From assembly GCF_020382885.2 (NCBI RefSeq), contig NC_058514.1, positions 13,192,249 to 13,256,248 of the forward strand: a DNA stretch of 64,000 nt, in the 5' to 3' direction. The first letter of the stretch is position 1. Each line of letters opens with the position of its first letter. The stretch is from Scatophagus argus. Taxonomy: Eukaryota > Chordata > Actinopteri > Scatophagidae. The notes beneath the pieces were generated by a model. That model did not search any database. It was not told the origin of the DNA and saw only the letters and a program-made list of their open reading frames with translations. Below are positions 1 through 13,330 of this stretch, in pieces. Position numbers and translations under genes: made by a program.

Positions 1-1996
1 ATTTGCTGTATTGTTTTCTGAGTGGTTTATGTGGCCGCATTTCAGACAGCCTAAAATAAAGAATGTTTGGCCTCCTGTAGACAGCTCGCGTGTGTGAGCG
101 TGTGCGTTGGTTTGCTGGTTTGTAGTTGGACTCTGAAGTCGATATGGTTTGAGGTTCTGACTGCAAGCTGTGAAAGATCAAGAGAAAAATAGGAAGGGAG
201 TAATGGAAACTCAAGCAGGTGTACAGTAGCAGCTCTTAAATCTCACACTCAAACACACACACACACACACACACACGACTCAAGCTGGAGGCTGTAGCGG
301 GAGTCACAGGGTAGTATGGAGAAGGTTCTTACTCTCTCAGTTTCTGGATACAATAAAATCATTCTTTCAGGACCACTGCAAGCATCCTGTCCGATACACA
401 ACGCCAAAAGCACTCAAACCACCAAACATACAAATGAGAAGCCAGATAGGACAATTCTGCAAACACAAAGGAACTTAGCTTATTATACTCTATCTGCAAA
501 ATAACTTTTCAAAAACTAAAAAACAGGATTCCTCTATTCCTTTAGCTGAGATAAAAACAAAATAATGCTAAACTTAACAAATATTTTCGAATCACAGTGA
601 AGTATATCCTTGTTAATTTATGACTGTTGCTGCTGGAAAACCAATCAGAGAAGCCCATGTGTGCCCCTCAGCAGGCCTCCCGAGACTGGCTGTGGGTCAT
701 TTCACCTTGCCATCAGAGCACCAAACAGGCCCACATTCTTGGAAAAAAAATAAAACACTAAAAAGGCTGATTATGTTTCTTTTCAGTTCAGTTCATGAGA
801 ACATTGGGGAGCAATTATGTGACTGTTTGTAAGGACTTTATTTTGCCAAAAAAGTGTTGCAGAGGTTATAGGTCTGAATGCAATGTCTGTGGTTCCATGA
901 TAACAAATGCAATTTATAGCAATAACTTGGCTGAATTTCATTTGTGAATGTTTGAGATGTATCTGAAAAGCTTTTATTATTTCATCTAATTTGTTGATTT
1001 ACTCAAAGTAGATCAAAGTGAGCTGCCAATGTTAGACCGAAATTTACTAAGGGGAAAAGAGAAGTTCCCTGCTGCATTATCATCATTGATCGCATAACCG
1101 AGTGTGGCTTAAATCTTTTTCATATTCATGGTTGACATTGCAAAGCTTGTGGAGTTTACATAATCTAATTCTAATTCAAGGAATGACTCGTGCTATTACT
1201 CTAGCATACTCTAAAAAGGTCAATCTGCAGTGTTAAAATAAAGACAGAAGTGGACAGAAAGAAACATCACAAACACTTCTTAACAGGCGAGTTGTATTAC
1301 ATGTGAACTCGGTGTGAAGATCAGCGTGAATCATGTTTCCTACAACTAAACCCCAACTCACTGGCTTATGTGGAGGGAAAATAAGTTCTAAGAGTGGATG
1401 CAGATCTGTGTGTTTACATGAAATGTGATGTAATCTGTACACTTTTCAGAAGCTTGTTGTGATTCGAGTTAACTAAAGGACTTTAAGAAAAACACAGACA
1501 GCGCAGTAATGTCTAATGTGTACAGTGGCTGCTCTGTACTTGCATGGGTGGGGATGTTTGTACAGTTATGGAGCAGGTGGCAGGTGTAGATGTTTAAATA
1601 TCTAATGTATTACAACAAGTGGTAGCCTATGGGGTACCTGCACTTATTTGCTCTTAACACCTCATTACTTATGTAAATCAACAATGCAAACATGGGATAT
1701 TTATTTAACCTCGGTTGTGGGGAATGAATCTGTGTACCAAATGTCTCAGCAATCCACCTAGTAATTCTTTAATATTTCACTCAAAACCAAAAATGTCAAC
1801 CTTGTGGCGACACCAGAGGAGTCAGGATCAATAGGGAGGGTGAGGAAAGGGATATTCAGTTGGTTGCAACCTGCACCCTACCACTAAATGTCACTACCGG
1901 ATCCTAAGAAGATAGAACAGTACTGGCTGCACTTGGCACATCTATCAGTATGTGACAAGGTGTATACAGATAAAATTTCTGGTTTACTTACCACAG

Positions 1997-3202
1997 CTGA
2001 ACAGAGAGTAAGGCTTTCTGTGCACGAACGGAGGAGGGAGTACAATGAGGAGCAAAGGAATGAATACGAGAACTACATCGAGGAGGAGCGTGATGGTAAG
2101 ACCTGGATGCAGCTGCTTTCAGTTCCATGTTAAATGCTGTCCTCTTTGTTTTGTCTCCCCCCAACCCTGTCAAAATGCTTAAATGACAAAATGGCAGACA
2201 ATCAAAAGCAGAAATGAATTCCAGCTTCTGTGAAATAGACAAAGACATTGAATGAAAAAGAAAAATGGAGCACAGAGATTTTGAATCAATGAAAAGTTCT
2301 AGTTTGGTTCTTGAATGAACTTCAATTTAGCCACGAGCCTCTGGGCCACGGCAGAGCGCCTGAAACTGCACACCATATCAAAGCATCCATTTGTGGTCGA
2401 CCCCAAGCTGACAATCCTTCCTGTGGCTGTCTGTGTGGTGTGATATAGATGCAGCGACAGCTTCTAAACTAAGAACTGCTAACCATAAAGATGTGATTGG
2501 GTTTTATATGAAAGATAACTACTAGTTGGTTTGAGTCAGTGAGCTGTTATAAGAAAGCACATGCTAAGGGTTGTATAAGCTGCAATAAATGTTAAAAACT
2601 TATTTCTAAAAGCTCACATTGGTCTCTAGATTGTCGGCTCTTTGCACTGAGAAGACAGCGGGCTAACCTTAGAGTTGCGTCAATTGAAGAGAAAGATGGA
2701 TTTCTTCTTGACAAATATGTGTAATATTCACTCTCATTTTAGCTTTGTTTTGGTGTCCAGTGACACCTGAGGGAAATGTTTGTCCCTTCAGTCTCTATAT
2801 ACTCCACAAATTTCACCAGCTAGTCGCCAATTTTGTCTGCCTGTTCTTCTGAATTAAAATGAGTGTTTTTTTTGTGGCAAACAAAAATAAAACCCAACGA
2901 GAATGAACCAAACCAGTAAAGTATGGGCCATAAAACCAAAACCGTCACAAAGAACATCATCATCAGACTGTGGGTCCCCTCAGCCCTGCTAGCATTATAA
3001 TGTCTTTTAGCTAATCATGTTCAAACCGTCACATAAGTACTCATGTGATCCTTTATTAATATAAACATATTATAGCCACTTCAGTTGTTTTAAAATGTTC
3101 TTGTTATCCACAGAGCAAAATGAGAGATCGAGGGAGATAAACGAGCAGTTGCGAGAGTATCACTATGACGGCCTGTATCCTCGCTACTACTGGTTCCATT
3201 GA
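1997..3202 (+). CDS. ucma: ucma, 3' part (unique cartilage matrix-associated / Gla-rich protein)
   Basis: The last two coding exons are visible: 1997-2095 and 3114-3202. They join in phase across a GT-AG intron (donor GTAAG at 2096, acceptor CAG ending at 3113). Together they encode the C-terminal Gla-rich half: AEQRVRLSVHERRREYNEEQ, then NEYENYIEEERDEQNE, and the end HYDGLYPRYYWFH before TGA. This pattern (RRREY-EEQRNE-EN-EEE-DEQ-ERSRE, then YHYDGLYP) is diagnostic of UCMA/GRP, a secreted vitamin K-dependent protein of cartilage and bone matrix whose glutamates are gamma-carboxylated. The exons for signal peptide, propeptide and furin site are not seen in bases 1-1996 and probably lie left of the window. 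The gene is tail-to-tail with mcm10. Teleosts have two ucma paralogues; which one this is cannot be decided here. Confidence 0.9.
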
Positions 3203-4868
3203 GCAGTACGCCACAGCACCTCTCACTGAAGCAGTACTAATACTGCTATTGGCTCTACTCTGTACCAGTGATGATTCCTGACATTTTGAGAGCAGGTGCT
3301 AAAGTTATTGCAATATTTTCACCTAGTTTAATCTACAAGATAAAGATTTTCTTTTTCTTTTTTTTTAAATAAAACCTAAATAGTACAATGTGTCTCCATG
3401 TCAAACTGTAAAATCTGTTAAAAGTGCAGTTTTTGTATTGTTTCATATTAAACACAGACATATATGTTGCATTTTACTGTCTTTTTTACATGTACATATA
3501 AACTATATAATGTCCTTCACGTAATCCTGAGACATTAGATGCAATGAAACAACCTCTTGGTCTGACATCTGACTGGTTTTGCAAAGAAACTGATTTTGCA
3601 TCTCTAAATCAAAATAACAAATAAAGATTTCTTCATTCCCAGACTGTTGATCTGTTTTAACTCACAATAGCACTGTCTGGCATTCAGAGTATTTAAATAG
3701 AAAGAGGCAGTGTGGAATAAAAGATTGGACGAGGTGAGCTGCAGAAGTCATCAGGCTGAAACGAATTCCACATTCCAGAGTGGAAATATTAGACACAAAC
3801 TGGGCAAAGACGAGACAGAAGAGGTGGAGAGAAGGGGGGAAAAAAAGAAAGAAAAAAAAGTAGCAACTGGATAAGGAACGCAAATTAAACCCTCTAAATG
3901 ATGTGGCATGGCAAGACATACTTGCTAATCACACAGCTTCGGATCCAAAACCTTATTTTATCTCCATGCTGCGATACCTCAGGCCTTTCCTGTTCAGGGT
4001 CATGTGGATTGGCTCACTGACTTGAGTGGGCGCCACCTGGCCGCAGTCATCACACCAACACATGGAGTGTGAGAAGAAGGTTGTGTCTTGATACAGGGGA
4101 TCGATTCACTCCCTCCGAACTACACATCCCACTATGGAGGCAGCAACAGGACTTCTTCAAGGCAGTAATGCAAATCTCCCTACTGTTATAATAAAGAAGC
4201 GCTGTTAAATCTCATGTTTATACTTCACTGGGTGCTAACATTTCCTAACATTTCATTGCCTTTCTGCAACCTATGCAGAAGTTTGAAAGACTAATATTTT
4301 TGTTCACTTGAAGGACACTTCATAATCTAAATTAAAGGCAATAAGTATTTGAAAATAATAAACTTTTCAGTCACCAAAGCAGGCAATGGTGCTAACATTA
4401 ACCATGGCTCTGTCCTGCTGAACTGTCCCAGTAAGCTGTGAAAGTGAGCCAGCATGCACAGCACCAGGAACCTGAAAGTGAAGCAGCTCAGTGGAATTGA
4501 ACCAATCTGTTATTATATACACCCACTATGTCAAAATGTCTTCTGTGAAAAAGGACTAAAAGTCAGGAAACCATTCATTACACTAGAAAAAAAAGTTGGC
4601 AGTCAATTGACTAAATTAGTATTATATAATTTCATACTTTCCAGATATGCAACAGAGAAAGTGTGCTCAGCTTTTCATCACTTCTGAGTGGAGACAAGAC
4701 TTTTGATATGAAATGTTGCAAATTATTAGTTTAATCAGCTTATTTCCAGCATATCAAATATTATCAGACATTCAAATCTCCATAATTAGTAAAAAACAAA
4801 CAAAAAACCTTTAAAAACATAATTCATACAAACGGAAGATTCTAAAACGAACAACCAGCTCGGTGCCG
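3203..4868. other. ucma/mcm10 tail-to-tail intergenic region
   Basis: This holds the ucma 3'UTR (to about 3.65 kb) and the mcm10 3'UTR on the other strand. A reverse ATTAAA hexamer at 4730-4735 is a candidate mcm10 polyadenylation signal. No further coding potential was recognised; the short open frames here have no recognisable motifs. Confidence 0.6.
3620..3625 (+). terminator. candidate polyadenylation signal of ucma
   Basis: There is an AATAAA hexamer about 420 bases past the ucma stop. Another AATAAA lies at 3368-3373, so two 3' ends are possible. Use is inferred, not shown. Confidence 0.45.
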
Positions 4869-7800
4869 TCACTTCATGCTGTTGAGGAATTTGCCGTGCT
4901 CCTCTCCTCGAGGCAGGAGAAGCTCCCTACCGATCTTTGGTCCAGATTTCTCCTGAAATAAAATAAAAGTGTAACATTAGGCCTGTTTTCTTTCGCAATG
5001 AAGAATCTTCTTTTATTTCTTTTAAAATGATCAGAGTTAGAGAGGGAATTTTTACCTTCAGCATCCCATCACGCTCCCATTTAAACAGACCACAGTTTCT
5101 GAAATGGTAGAACATCACTAGTTAGAACTGATTTAATGTACATTTGTTTTTCAAAATTTCCATGACCAGAGCAAACCCTGGAAAAAAAAAAAAAATCAAA
5201 AATCAACGAACTGAATAAGACTGAGATGAGAAGAGCATTAAGAGTCTTACGTGCAGTGTTTGTTGGGCAGCCTGTCTAGAGCGATGGCTCTCTGTCCACA
5301 GGGACATTTGAAGAAACGTTTCATGGCATCGTGCCACCGCAGGTCGTGATTCTGCTCCACGCAACGATCCGCAGGCTTAAAGTACGTGTAATTACACTGG
5401 AAGCAAGGGAACACGGGAAATAACAACTTATGCATTTATACCAGGGTTTTCCCTTTATGGTTATATGGCTTAAGCCAAATTAACACAAAAATCATTGTGG
5501 AGAACATCAGAGCTAACTGAATGACTTTTCCAAGACCTAACAGTTGTAATTGGATGGGCTTCTTCAGCTCTTTAGCAAGATTTATCTGTCTTTTTTGGCT
5601 GCTGCTAAATTTTTATCTGCTCTATAGTTTTCCTACACACATTATTATTGTAATAATAACATTATTAATGTAATAATAATGTGAAATTGTCTATTTAGGT
5701 TTAATAAAACATATTTAGATATTTTTTTCAGGTGAGGACCCACAAATCTCCCAACACATGACATGCACTTAATTCTTCCACAAAACCAGGGGAAAAAAAA
5801 CGTATGCAATTACATATTTGAACCAAGTTGGTGTGAATTTAACTCGGTACCTTTTTACATGTAACAGCGCGACACTTCATCTCTCTGATGTTCCTCATCT
5901 TCTCCTCCATCTGCTCCTTCTTCACTAAAACATCAAAGTAGCGCTCCTGCAGCTGGTACTCCGCCTGAGAGAGGAGGTTCAGAAGTTTAAGTCGCACACA
6001 TTGCGACGTTTTAAGTGTGGAAACACAGGTGGATTAGCAGAAAACAAGGGAGAAATCAGGCAGCTTCATCTTTATGTCTAACAGCTGTAAATGTGAATGG
6101 GCTAAGAAAAAGATCTCGTCGTAGATGTCATACCGCCTGTAGCACAACAATGTGGCGAGATTTGGCGTTGAGGATCTTTTGAAACTCCTCTGACTGGACG
6201 TAAAGGAGTTGATCTCGTTTCTTCTTCTGGGCCGGTTCATCTTCCTCATTGCTGGATGATTCACCTGCATAGTAAGTAAAAGAAAAGATTATAACAAGTA
6301 ACAATGAAGTCGTGTTAAAGATGGGAACTCAAATCTTTTCTAACCAAATTCTGCAAATTAAGAAGTCCTGGAATTCCTCGTCCTCTGTCATGAATACATC
6401 TCTTTTGTGGGACTGATTTTGTTGTCTGAGTAAATAAAATATCTAAAATGACATTGGTGTATTTTGTGCAGAAGAAAATAAAAACTTGAGTTAAAAAAAT
6501 AAACAAAAAGTGAATGAAAAAAAAAACAAAACAACAACAAACAAACAGGAAACAGAAGCATGACTGACATCTGAACACATGGAGCGTGAGTATGTACCTT
6601 TGGGTGAGGTGAGACTCTTCTCCACCCGGGCGTTGATCTCAGCACTGTTCCTCCTCTTCCTCTTAACAGCGTTGGGGTCTTCCTTTTCAAGCCCCACCCC
6701 TTTGGCTCTCAGCTTCTTCAGAGCAGTCAGCTTGGCAGCTGATAGGCTAAGAGCACGGGCTGCAGGCACCGGTGGTGGGCTGTTCTCAAAGAAGAGGATG
6801 TCATCCCCCTCAGAGAAGCCTCGGCCCAGTGTGGGAGTGTGGGGTGCTGCAGGGCTTCGGGTCGCCTTGGGGACCTCAGACGCCGCTTTGGGGGAAGTCA
6901 GATTGTCCCGGCCCAGTGAGGATGATGACTCGGGTTTGGGCCCAGCCGAGCCCTGCAGTACCCTCTTCTGGATCTGTTCTGCCCTCTGTCGGCGGTTTCG
7001 CAGAAACTCCTGCTGCTTCTGTTTCTGCTGCTTCAGCAGGTCTGAAGCTGAGATGGACTGGAGTGGCGCTCCAGCTGCATCTTTGGTGACTGAGGATGGA
7101 CAGCAATATAAACATCAAGCTACTGTACCAACTGCTATCAACATGGGATTTAAACTTTATTGCTGATTTGTTGTGAATTCATCACAGCAAAAGTTAATGA
7201 TTACTCAAAATGAAAAATCAACAGCCTCGGACTGCGCCTTAAATTCATAGCTTTTCACTGTTTTGTGGTTTAAATAAACTTCTGTTCTTTATAACCTATT
7301 TATGCTCAAATTAGAGCTACCCCTTCATACTAGAAACAGTGTGCAGCTATGGAAGAAAAATCCAATCAAATCTATCCAGTGTGTCATTTTGCAGAAAGAG
7401 AAAACTGTGTACCTGATTGGCTGCTCTGTGTTAAGTGCTTCCTCAGTTGCAGAGCTCCAGGTGTTGGCATCGACATCAGACTCTTAAATTCATTTGAACA
7501 ACCTGAAACTTCACCGGACTGCACAGCTAAAGATATTAAGAAAAAGAAAAAAAAAAAGATAAACAAACAATTAAAAGAAAAAAGAATTTCCTTTTTTGCT
7601 TTCACGGCTATTCAGTGTTCACAATCACAGTCAAGACAAAAATGTGTGCATTAGTAAAATAATTTGGTTAATGTAATGCAAGATATTTACACACTCCAAC
7701 AGAATGTATTGTAGACAGACTAGAACAATATTTAAGAAGGGACAGCTAGGCCAAATTAGGTTACAGTGAAGCAAGTTCACAGCATAAATTCTTCATATAT

Positions 7801-10800
7801 AACTGAAAGAGAATGTGAGGGGAGGATTTTTTTCCTTGTAGTGCATTTAAATTTACAACAGGTCAAATAACAGGTGCACAAAGTATTAAGGGATAAATGA
7901 AAACCTTTATAATCCCAGTTTATCAGGCTTGTATAAATGTGCACTTTCAGCAGTGTTTGGTGAACACTGAGCATCTTGAGTTTGTGCATATGAGTGTGTG
8001 TGACAGAGAGCCAGTCCTCACCCAGTGTCTTGGCCTGCTGGACAAGCTGAGCTGATCCCTTCACAAACAGCTTGTCCAGAGTCTTCTGGGTGGGTTTGTT
8101 GGGTCTGGAGGCGCTTCTGTAAGATACAAAGACCTGTTACTGGAAAACGTCAGGCAGCTCGTATCCCTGTCCAGCCCCACACAGTGTTCCTAGCTTCTTA
8201 AGCTGCAGTTAGTCCTGCACAAATAGACTTCAACAAGCACTATAAAAGTGCAAACATAATTTCAGCCAGAATCTTAAGGGATCTGACCTTAGCATGTGTT
8301 ATTGTCTGCTACAGATGCTGTGCATTAAAGGGAGATTAGAGAAGAGAACGTCACTCACAGTGAGGCGGCGCAGGCGGCTGAGGACACACCACCGTAGTAG
8401 AAACCGTCTTGACACAGACGCTCTCTCAGGCCACCACCACTGCCCTTCACCTTCACCTTGTTGGGAGCTTTTCCAGAAAATGACGACTGTAGCTCTGCCC
8501 TCTTTGAGCTCATCTTCTTATACTGGGCCTTCACGTGATACTGGCAATACTGGCACTCATACTATAAACAAAGCACCACACAGTAACAAGCCTGTTGTCA
8601 AGACACAGTGGAATACTTCAAAGGTAAGGCTGAATAACTCAATCAGTGAGCAACACGCAGTAGGATGCGATGGACTCACCATATTGACGATCTGAGAGCA
8701 GGGGTCTCCGTTCTTCTTCATGGCCTTGCAGGTGCCATAGTCCTGAGCTTCACCCATCAGCAACACCTTCTGTGGGTGATCCACCGTCAGGCTCACCTGC
8801 ACATGTTCAAAACAGGCTTTTACAATACAATACTTACAGTGTGTTGTCATTGGTATTTTTCCCAGGTTACAATTAGTCAGTTAATCCATCAACAGAAAGG
8901 CAACAAGCAACCATTTCAATAACACTTGAATAAGGGACTTTTTCTGGACAAAATACAACAACAACAACAACAAAAGTCACAGTTACAGCTATTGCAGTTT
9001 GGGAATTTGCTTTGGAACACTATGGACAAAAGGATTGGGACAGATGACCATTACACCAGCAGGGACTACTCTCTATGTATTTAAGGCATTCAAAATATAT
9101 ACACAACTTTGCTGGGAAGGCTTTCCACAAGTCATTGGAGTGTTTCTGTGGGAATTTTTGCCCATTCGTGCAGTAGAGCATTTGTGAGGCTGAAGCATTA
9201 AGCCCCATATCACGCCTGAATTCAATAATAAAGAGGTGTGTCCAAATATTATTGTCCCTAGTGTATCATGCCTTACATGCTGTTTTATATCACTGTAAAT
9301 TTAAAATCTCAGGTCAGATAAATCAAACTTAGGCATTTTTTTTACTTTAACTGCAACATGTTACAGATTGAATAACAAAAGAACAGAGAAAATAATTAGC
9401 ACATTAATCAGTGAAAATATACTGCTGTCAATACTGTTGCAAAATATGGGATGTCAATATTGAAACTTTGAGAACAATTTGAAGACAGCATTCTTTTGCA
9501 ATTCCTTCAACTAATGGCTGAGTATCAGTGAAGCTATGACCAGTCATCATTAAACATCCCTTCGTCGATTTAATGTTGCATTCCCATTACGCAGCATCAA
9601 GATGGATTAAACTTGACACAGCAGAACCAGTCAGCTATCATCAAAGGACACTGTGAAAAGCTACTACAACGCTGCTTATAGGTCTGACTGTTTTATGATA
9701 CATGGAGGAGCCGAAATTGTGTTGTAATGATAGGTCTTCACCATACAAACATCAGCTGATCTGATCACAGCTCAATATGACTTCATTTATTTATTTATGG
9801 ACAAGTTCCTAAAGAGACACTGGAAGCTGCAGTGGATGTGACTCCACGTTCAGTCCCTGTCCTAAGATTAGAAGCTCTGAACTCAAACTGCCCTTTGTGG
9901 GTGGTGTGTTTGTGTGTGTGTTGTGCAGATGGGAGCAGCTTTGGCTTTCCTCTCCCACATTCTTCTCTTTACATCTCAGTTTGTCGTGCCATGCCGACAC
10001 CAGTGACCTTACTGGCTATTTTCACCAACACCGCCCGTCTGCTTTCTGCTTTAATTGGCTGACACTTTCATTGCCTAACCAGTCGATGACAAAAAAAAAA
10101 TCTCAAAACCGGTTCAGTAAAACATAAATAAAACAAGGTTAGGAGTTCACTGTGAGAGAAGAACAGTTCATTTTCAAGGGTAATGAGCTCAGAGTAACAC
10201 GCAATGTCCTCCTGTCCCAGTTTACTGTCACCTGCTTCAGACCTTTCAGACCCTGCTTCTTATGTCTATGAATGGATCATCTTTTGGTAAAATTAGTATT
10301 TGAGATGTTGCATCAAACATACAAAATCATTGTAAAATGAAACAAGATATGTCATGTCTACGTTTACTTCAATATTTAAAAACAAAAGTGTAAAATCTGC
10401 AGAGCAAGAAATCAAATTCAAGCCTTCTTTTAATGCCATTTAATTCAGATTCTGGCAGACAGTAAGAAATTCAGGGTCCACTCACCCCGTCATATCCGTC
10501 TTTCTGCTTCATGGGGTTTGGGTTGAGGAGGCCGATGACGGTGCCTGGCTCAGTCTTCCAGTGCTCTTTATGGACTTCGCCAAACAGCAGCAGCGACACA
10601 AACACTTCCAGGTTATGAAGATCACTCAGTTTCCAGATGCTGAAGGTTTTGCCCTGCAGAGAGGAAGCGCTCAGTCAAAAACAGGAAAGTAGACAGCGTG
10701 TCCAATACATTTTGACTTTTCTAAGTTAAATGTGATTTTGGATGAAGTTCAGTACAAAGTTCAGACAAATGAAACTCTGATCACTTTGATTTCCCACCAA

Positions 10801-12557
10801 TCAAGATATGAGACTACCAGTTGAGGAAAGTCTGTTACTGTTTCACAAAGTTACAACAAAATACAAGCAAAACAGCAGTCCTCAACAGGAAAGAAATATT
10901 CTGCATTATTGTTAAGATATGATTATTTGCACATCAAAATATTCAGCAGAACACAAAGGGGACGGTTACAAACAGGAACAGGGGGTTGACCTACACTGCT
11001 GTTGCTTTGTGGCGTAGCCTTGCTGACCAGCACCGCAAAAGTAACCCAGTCACTATCCTCCAGATTTTCCCGAACCAAGCGCTCCGGCACCTGTGATAGG
11101 CGGATCAGACGGCGATTTGCCATCTTTTGGTCCATCTCGCTAGATGAAACACGCGGTTTTCTGAAATGGAAAAGATTCAGACTGAAGCACTGGACAGGAA
11201 ATGCTTGGTTTGTTTCAGGTATGAGACTGTGAGACTTTCAGTTGCTGATTCTATTCTTTTATCATTTCCTATCACAAGTTTCTCCACCTGAGCCGCAGTC
11301 CTGAGTACTTTTCAACACCAACATCTTTAGGAAGAGGAGGAAGGGAGGCAGGTTTAGGCTGTCCTGTTGACGAAGCTGATGCAGGTCTGCTCTGAGAGGA
11401 TGGAGGTGAACAAAGAGGATTGGTAACCTTGCTGGTAGCTTCTATTGGCTGGAAGGAGCTGCCGATCTTTATTTCCACCAGTGGCCCTCTGTCTTCTGAT
11501 GAGAAAATAGTGTTGAAAATACAGTGAAACCATTACTTACAAAATCCTCTTTCAGTAATTCTGATTTTGTGTGAGTAGTTGCATAAGGATAAGTTCTAAC
11601 CTGATGTGCTGGATTTGGGATGGTGGGCTACCCTGGGTTTGCGCTTGAAGGAGTCTGCAGTGTTGAGCTGATCAAAAAAGTCAGAGGACTCCTGGAGTTT
11701 CACACTTCTTTCTCTGACTGGAGTGGATGAAGATGTTACTGAAAGAAAACAGAAACAAATCTTATCAGTTATCAGTTTAGTTTGTACTTAAAAACTAGCA
11801 AAAGAGGTGAGCTAACTTCAGTATTTGTCAACCACTGTGGCTGGTGAACAACAAAACATTTACCTGCTTGGGTCCTGGTCTTCTGTGTGGCAGCGGCTGG
11901 CTTCATCTGGGACAGTTTGGGAGTCATTGGTTTGGAGCCAGATGAGCTCTCTGCAGTCAAGACTGGAGTTGAAGATGAGGTAGAAACTTTTTGGCTTGCT
12001 TCCAGCTGCTGCTGCAGCCGCTGCATCTGCTCCTGCATGCGCCTGAGCTCTTCTGAGGGAGGAAAACATTAAGATCTACCGGTGAACCCAACAGGAAACA
12101 ATTAACTGAACTAAATTACACTGTGCATTAGCTGGAAGCAGGTTAGAGGAGAAACTGAAGCACCACAAACCTTGTAAATCCTCCCTGGACACGTCCAGAC
12201 TCTTACATGCTTCTCCTCCACCTTTTCCTTTAGTGTCTTTCTCTTCACTTTGAATGTCTTCCACATCTCCGAAGAGATCTGATACTACGTCTCCTCTCTC
12301 TACCTCTTGCCCTTCCTGCTCATCACCATCTTTGTACTCTTCCTCCTCATCATTGTCGTCATCAAACAGGCCGTCCAAGTCGTCTGTCTGCTCCTCTTCT
12401 ACTCCGATGCCCTCGCTCTCAGCCAGCAGCGCTGTCAAAATATCCAGATCATCCTCGTCTGGAAAGAGAGAGAGAGAGAAGATATAAACTGACTAATGTC
12501 TTAACAGATTCTTAAAAAATTCAGTGTGTTTTAAATCCCATGATACTTACGGTCCAT
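4869..12557 (-). CDS. mcm10: mcm10, replication initiation factor MCM10, complete
   Basis: MCM10 binds the CMG helicase, single-stranded DNA and DNA polymerase alpha in the nucleus when replication forks start. Seventeen coding exons join in phase to 2703 nt (900 aa; human about 875). In transcript order: 12551-12557, 12171-12458, 11864-12052, 11601-11738, 11288-11495, 10995-11160, 10486-10653, 8680-8796, 8359-8561, 8022-8116, 7413-7526, 6598-7089, 6134-6264, 5851-5964, 5251-5396, 5056-5098, 4869-4952. The N-terminus is acidic, then a short coiled coil (ELRRMQEQMQRLQQQLEA, about 99-118). The OB-fold lies about 280-390 (LEDSDWVTF, GKTFSIWKLSDLHNLEVFVS), followed by the zinc finger with GTCKAMKKNGDPC and YECQYCQYH (about 410-440). 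The C-terminal zinc domain (about 770-900) has CRAVTCKKC, FFKCPCGQR and KHCTNCG, ending PRGEEHGKFLNSMK. All ligands are present. Exon 7413-7526 uses the TTTAG acceptor; the nearer GCAG would break the frame. Confidence 0.96.
9018..9263. mobile_element. miniature Tc1/mariner element (internally deleted) in an mcm10 intron
   Basis: A 246-bp element whose ends are imperfect inverted repeats: CACTATGGACAAAAGGATTG at the left, and a right end whose complement reads CACTAGGGACAATAATATT. Its inside (GGGAAGGCTTTCCACAAG, TGTGGGAATTTTTGCCCATT, CAGTAGAGCATTTGTGAGG) matches what I know of the reverse-strand transposase region of a widespread fish Tc1 family, with the middle missing. TA follows the right end at 9264-9265; the left TA has been lost. 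It sits in the 8797-10485 intron. Confidence 0.75.
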
Positions 12558-13330
12558 TTTATTTAGCTATGTGAACGGCTGTGCTGATTTCAGATGAACC
12601 GGTGACCTACAAGAAGGCAGACACTTAAATTATTGTGTCAAGTGAAGGACAGACTAATTTGGAAGTTAATGAAACAAATGGTAGATATATATCAAAATAT
12701 TTTCTCAAAAATAATGTCATGATCATATCTATTTTAGGGGGCATAACTTTATAATATACTGGCCATAGTTTAAGTCCTGCAATGAAATTACTTACGTCTC
12801 TTCAGTTAAATTATCGACCAAACACTGCCACAGTTATGAGTTGGATGTGTAGCCACGTATACGTAAGGGCAGCACAGTTATAGGTAAATATCGTCCAATG
12901 GAAACTCCCTGTGTGGACGGACCACACTGTACCTAGTGTGTATTCTGTCTGTCTGACCAAAGACATCAAAAGGCTGTACTGGCAAAACACAAGGGCTGTC
13001 TACACTGGAAAGAAAGGTACAATCTATTTGAAAGAGATGAGTTACGTAAATCCATGTTCAGCCTAAGGAAACTGGTTCACTGGGCCCATTTAAACAGACA
13101 CAGTCCAAATTGTAACACGGGTAACAGTTACAGAAATCATAAATGTCAACCATAAAATGTCAATGCCGCTTGTTTATTCCGTGAATAAAAATCGAAAGGT
13201 TGAAAAACACTGTAAATTCTCTCCGTTTACTTAGAGTTACTCAAACATAATGATACAGCCGACTTACTTTGAGCTCTAGTTACCTTTGTTGCTTTGTTTC
13301 CTTTGCTAGCTCTGATGCAACAACGTCCGA
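12558..13330 (-). promoter_or_regulatory. mcm10 5'UTR exon(s) and promoter region
   Basis: Upstream of the mcm10 ATG the sequence offers an acceptor (TTGTAG, exon edge about 12608). Two minus-strand donors follow: GTAAGT abutting an exon that begins at 12796, and GTAACT near 13285. A spliced, non-coding first exon is therefore likely, with the start site somewhere in 12.8-13.4 kb. No TATA box stands out. The exact exon is inferred. Confidence 0.4.

Noticed and set aside
6034-6270. 78-codon minus frame overlapping an mcm10 exon
   Set aside because: Right strand but wrong frame; the frame reading EEDEPAQKKKRDQLLYVQSE is the one that matches MCM10.
6579-7166. 195-codon plus-strand open frame
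   Set aside because: It lies opposite the large mcm10 exon 6598-7089, which is confirmed by homology and splice sites. It is a shadow frame of G+C-rich coding sequence.
12254-12492. Plus-strand Ser-rich open frames
   Set aside because: Antisense shadows of the acidic N-terminal mcm10 exon 12171-12458.
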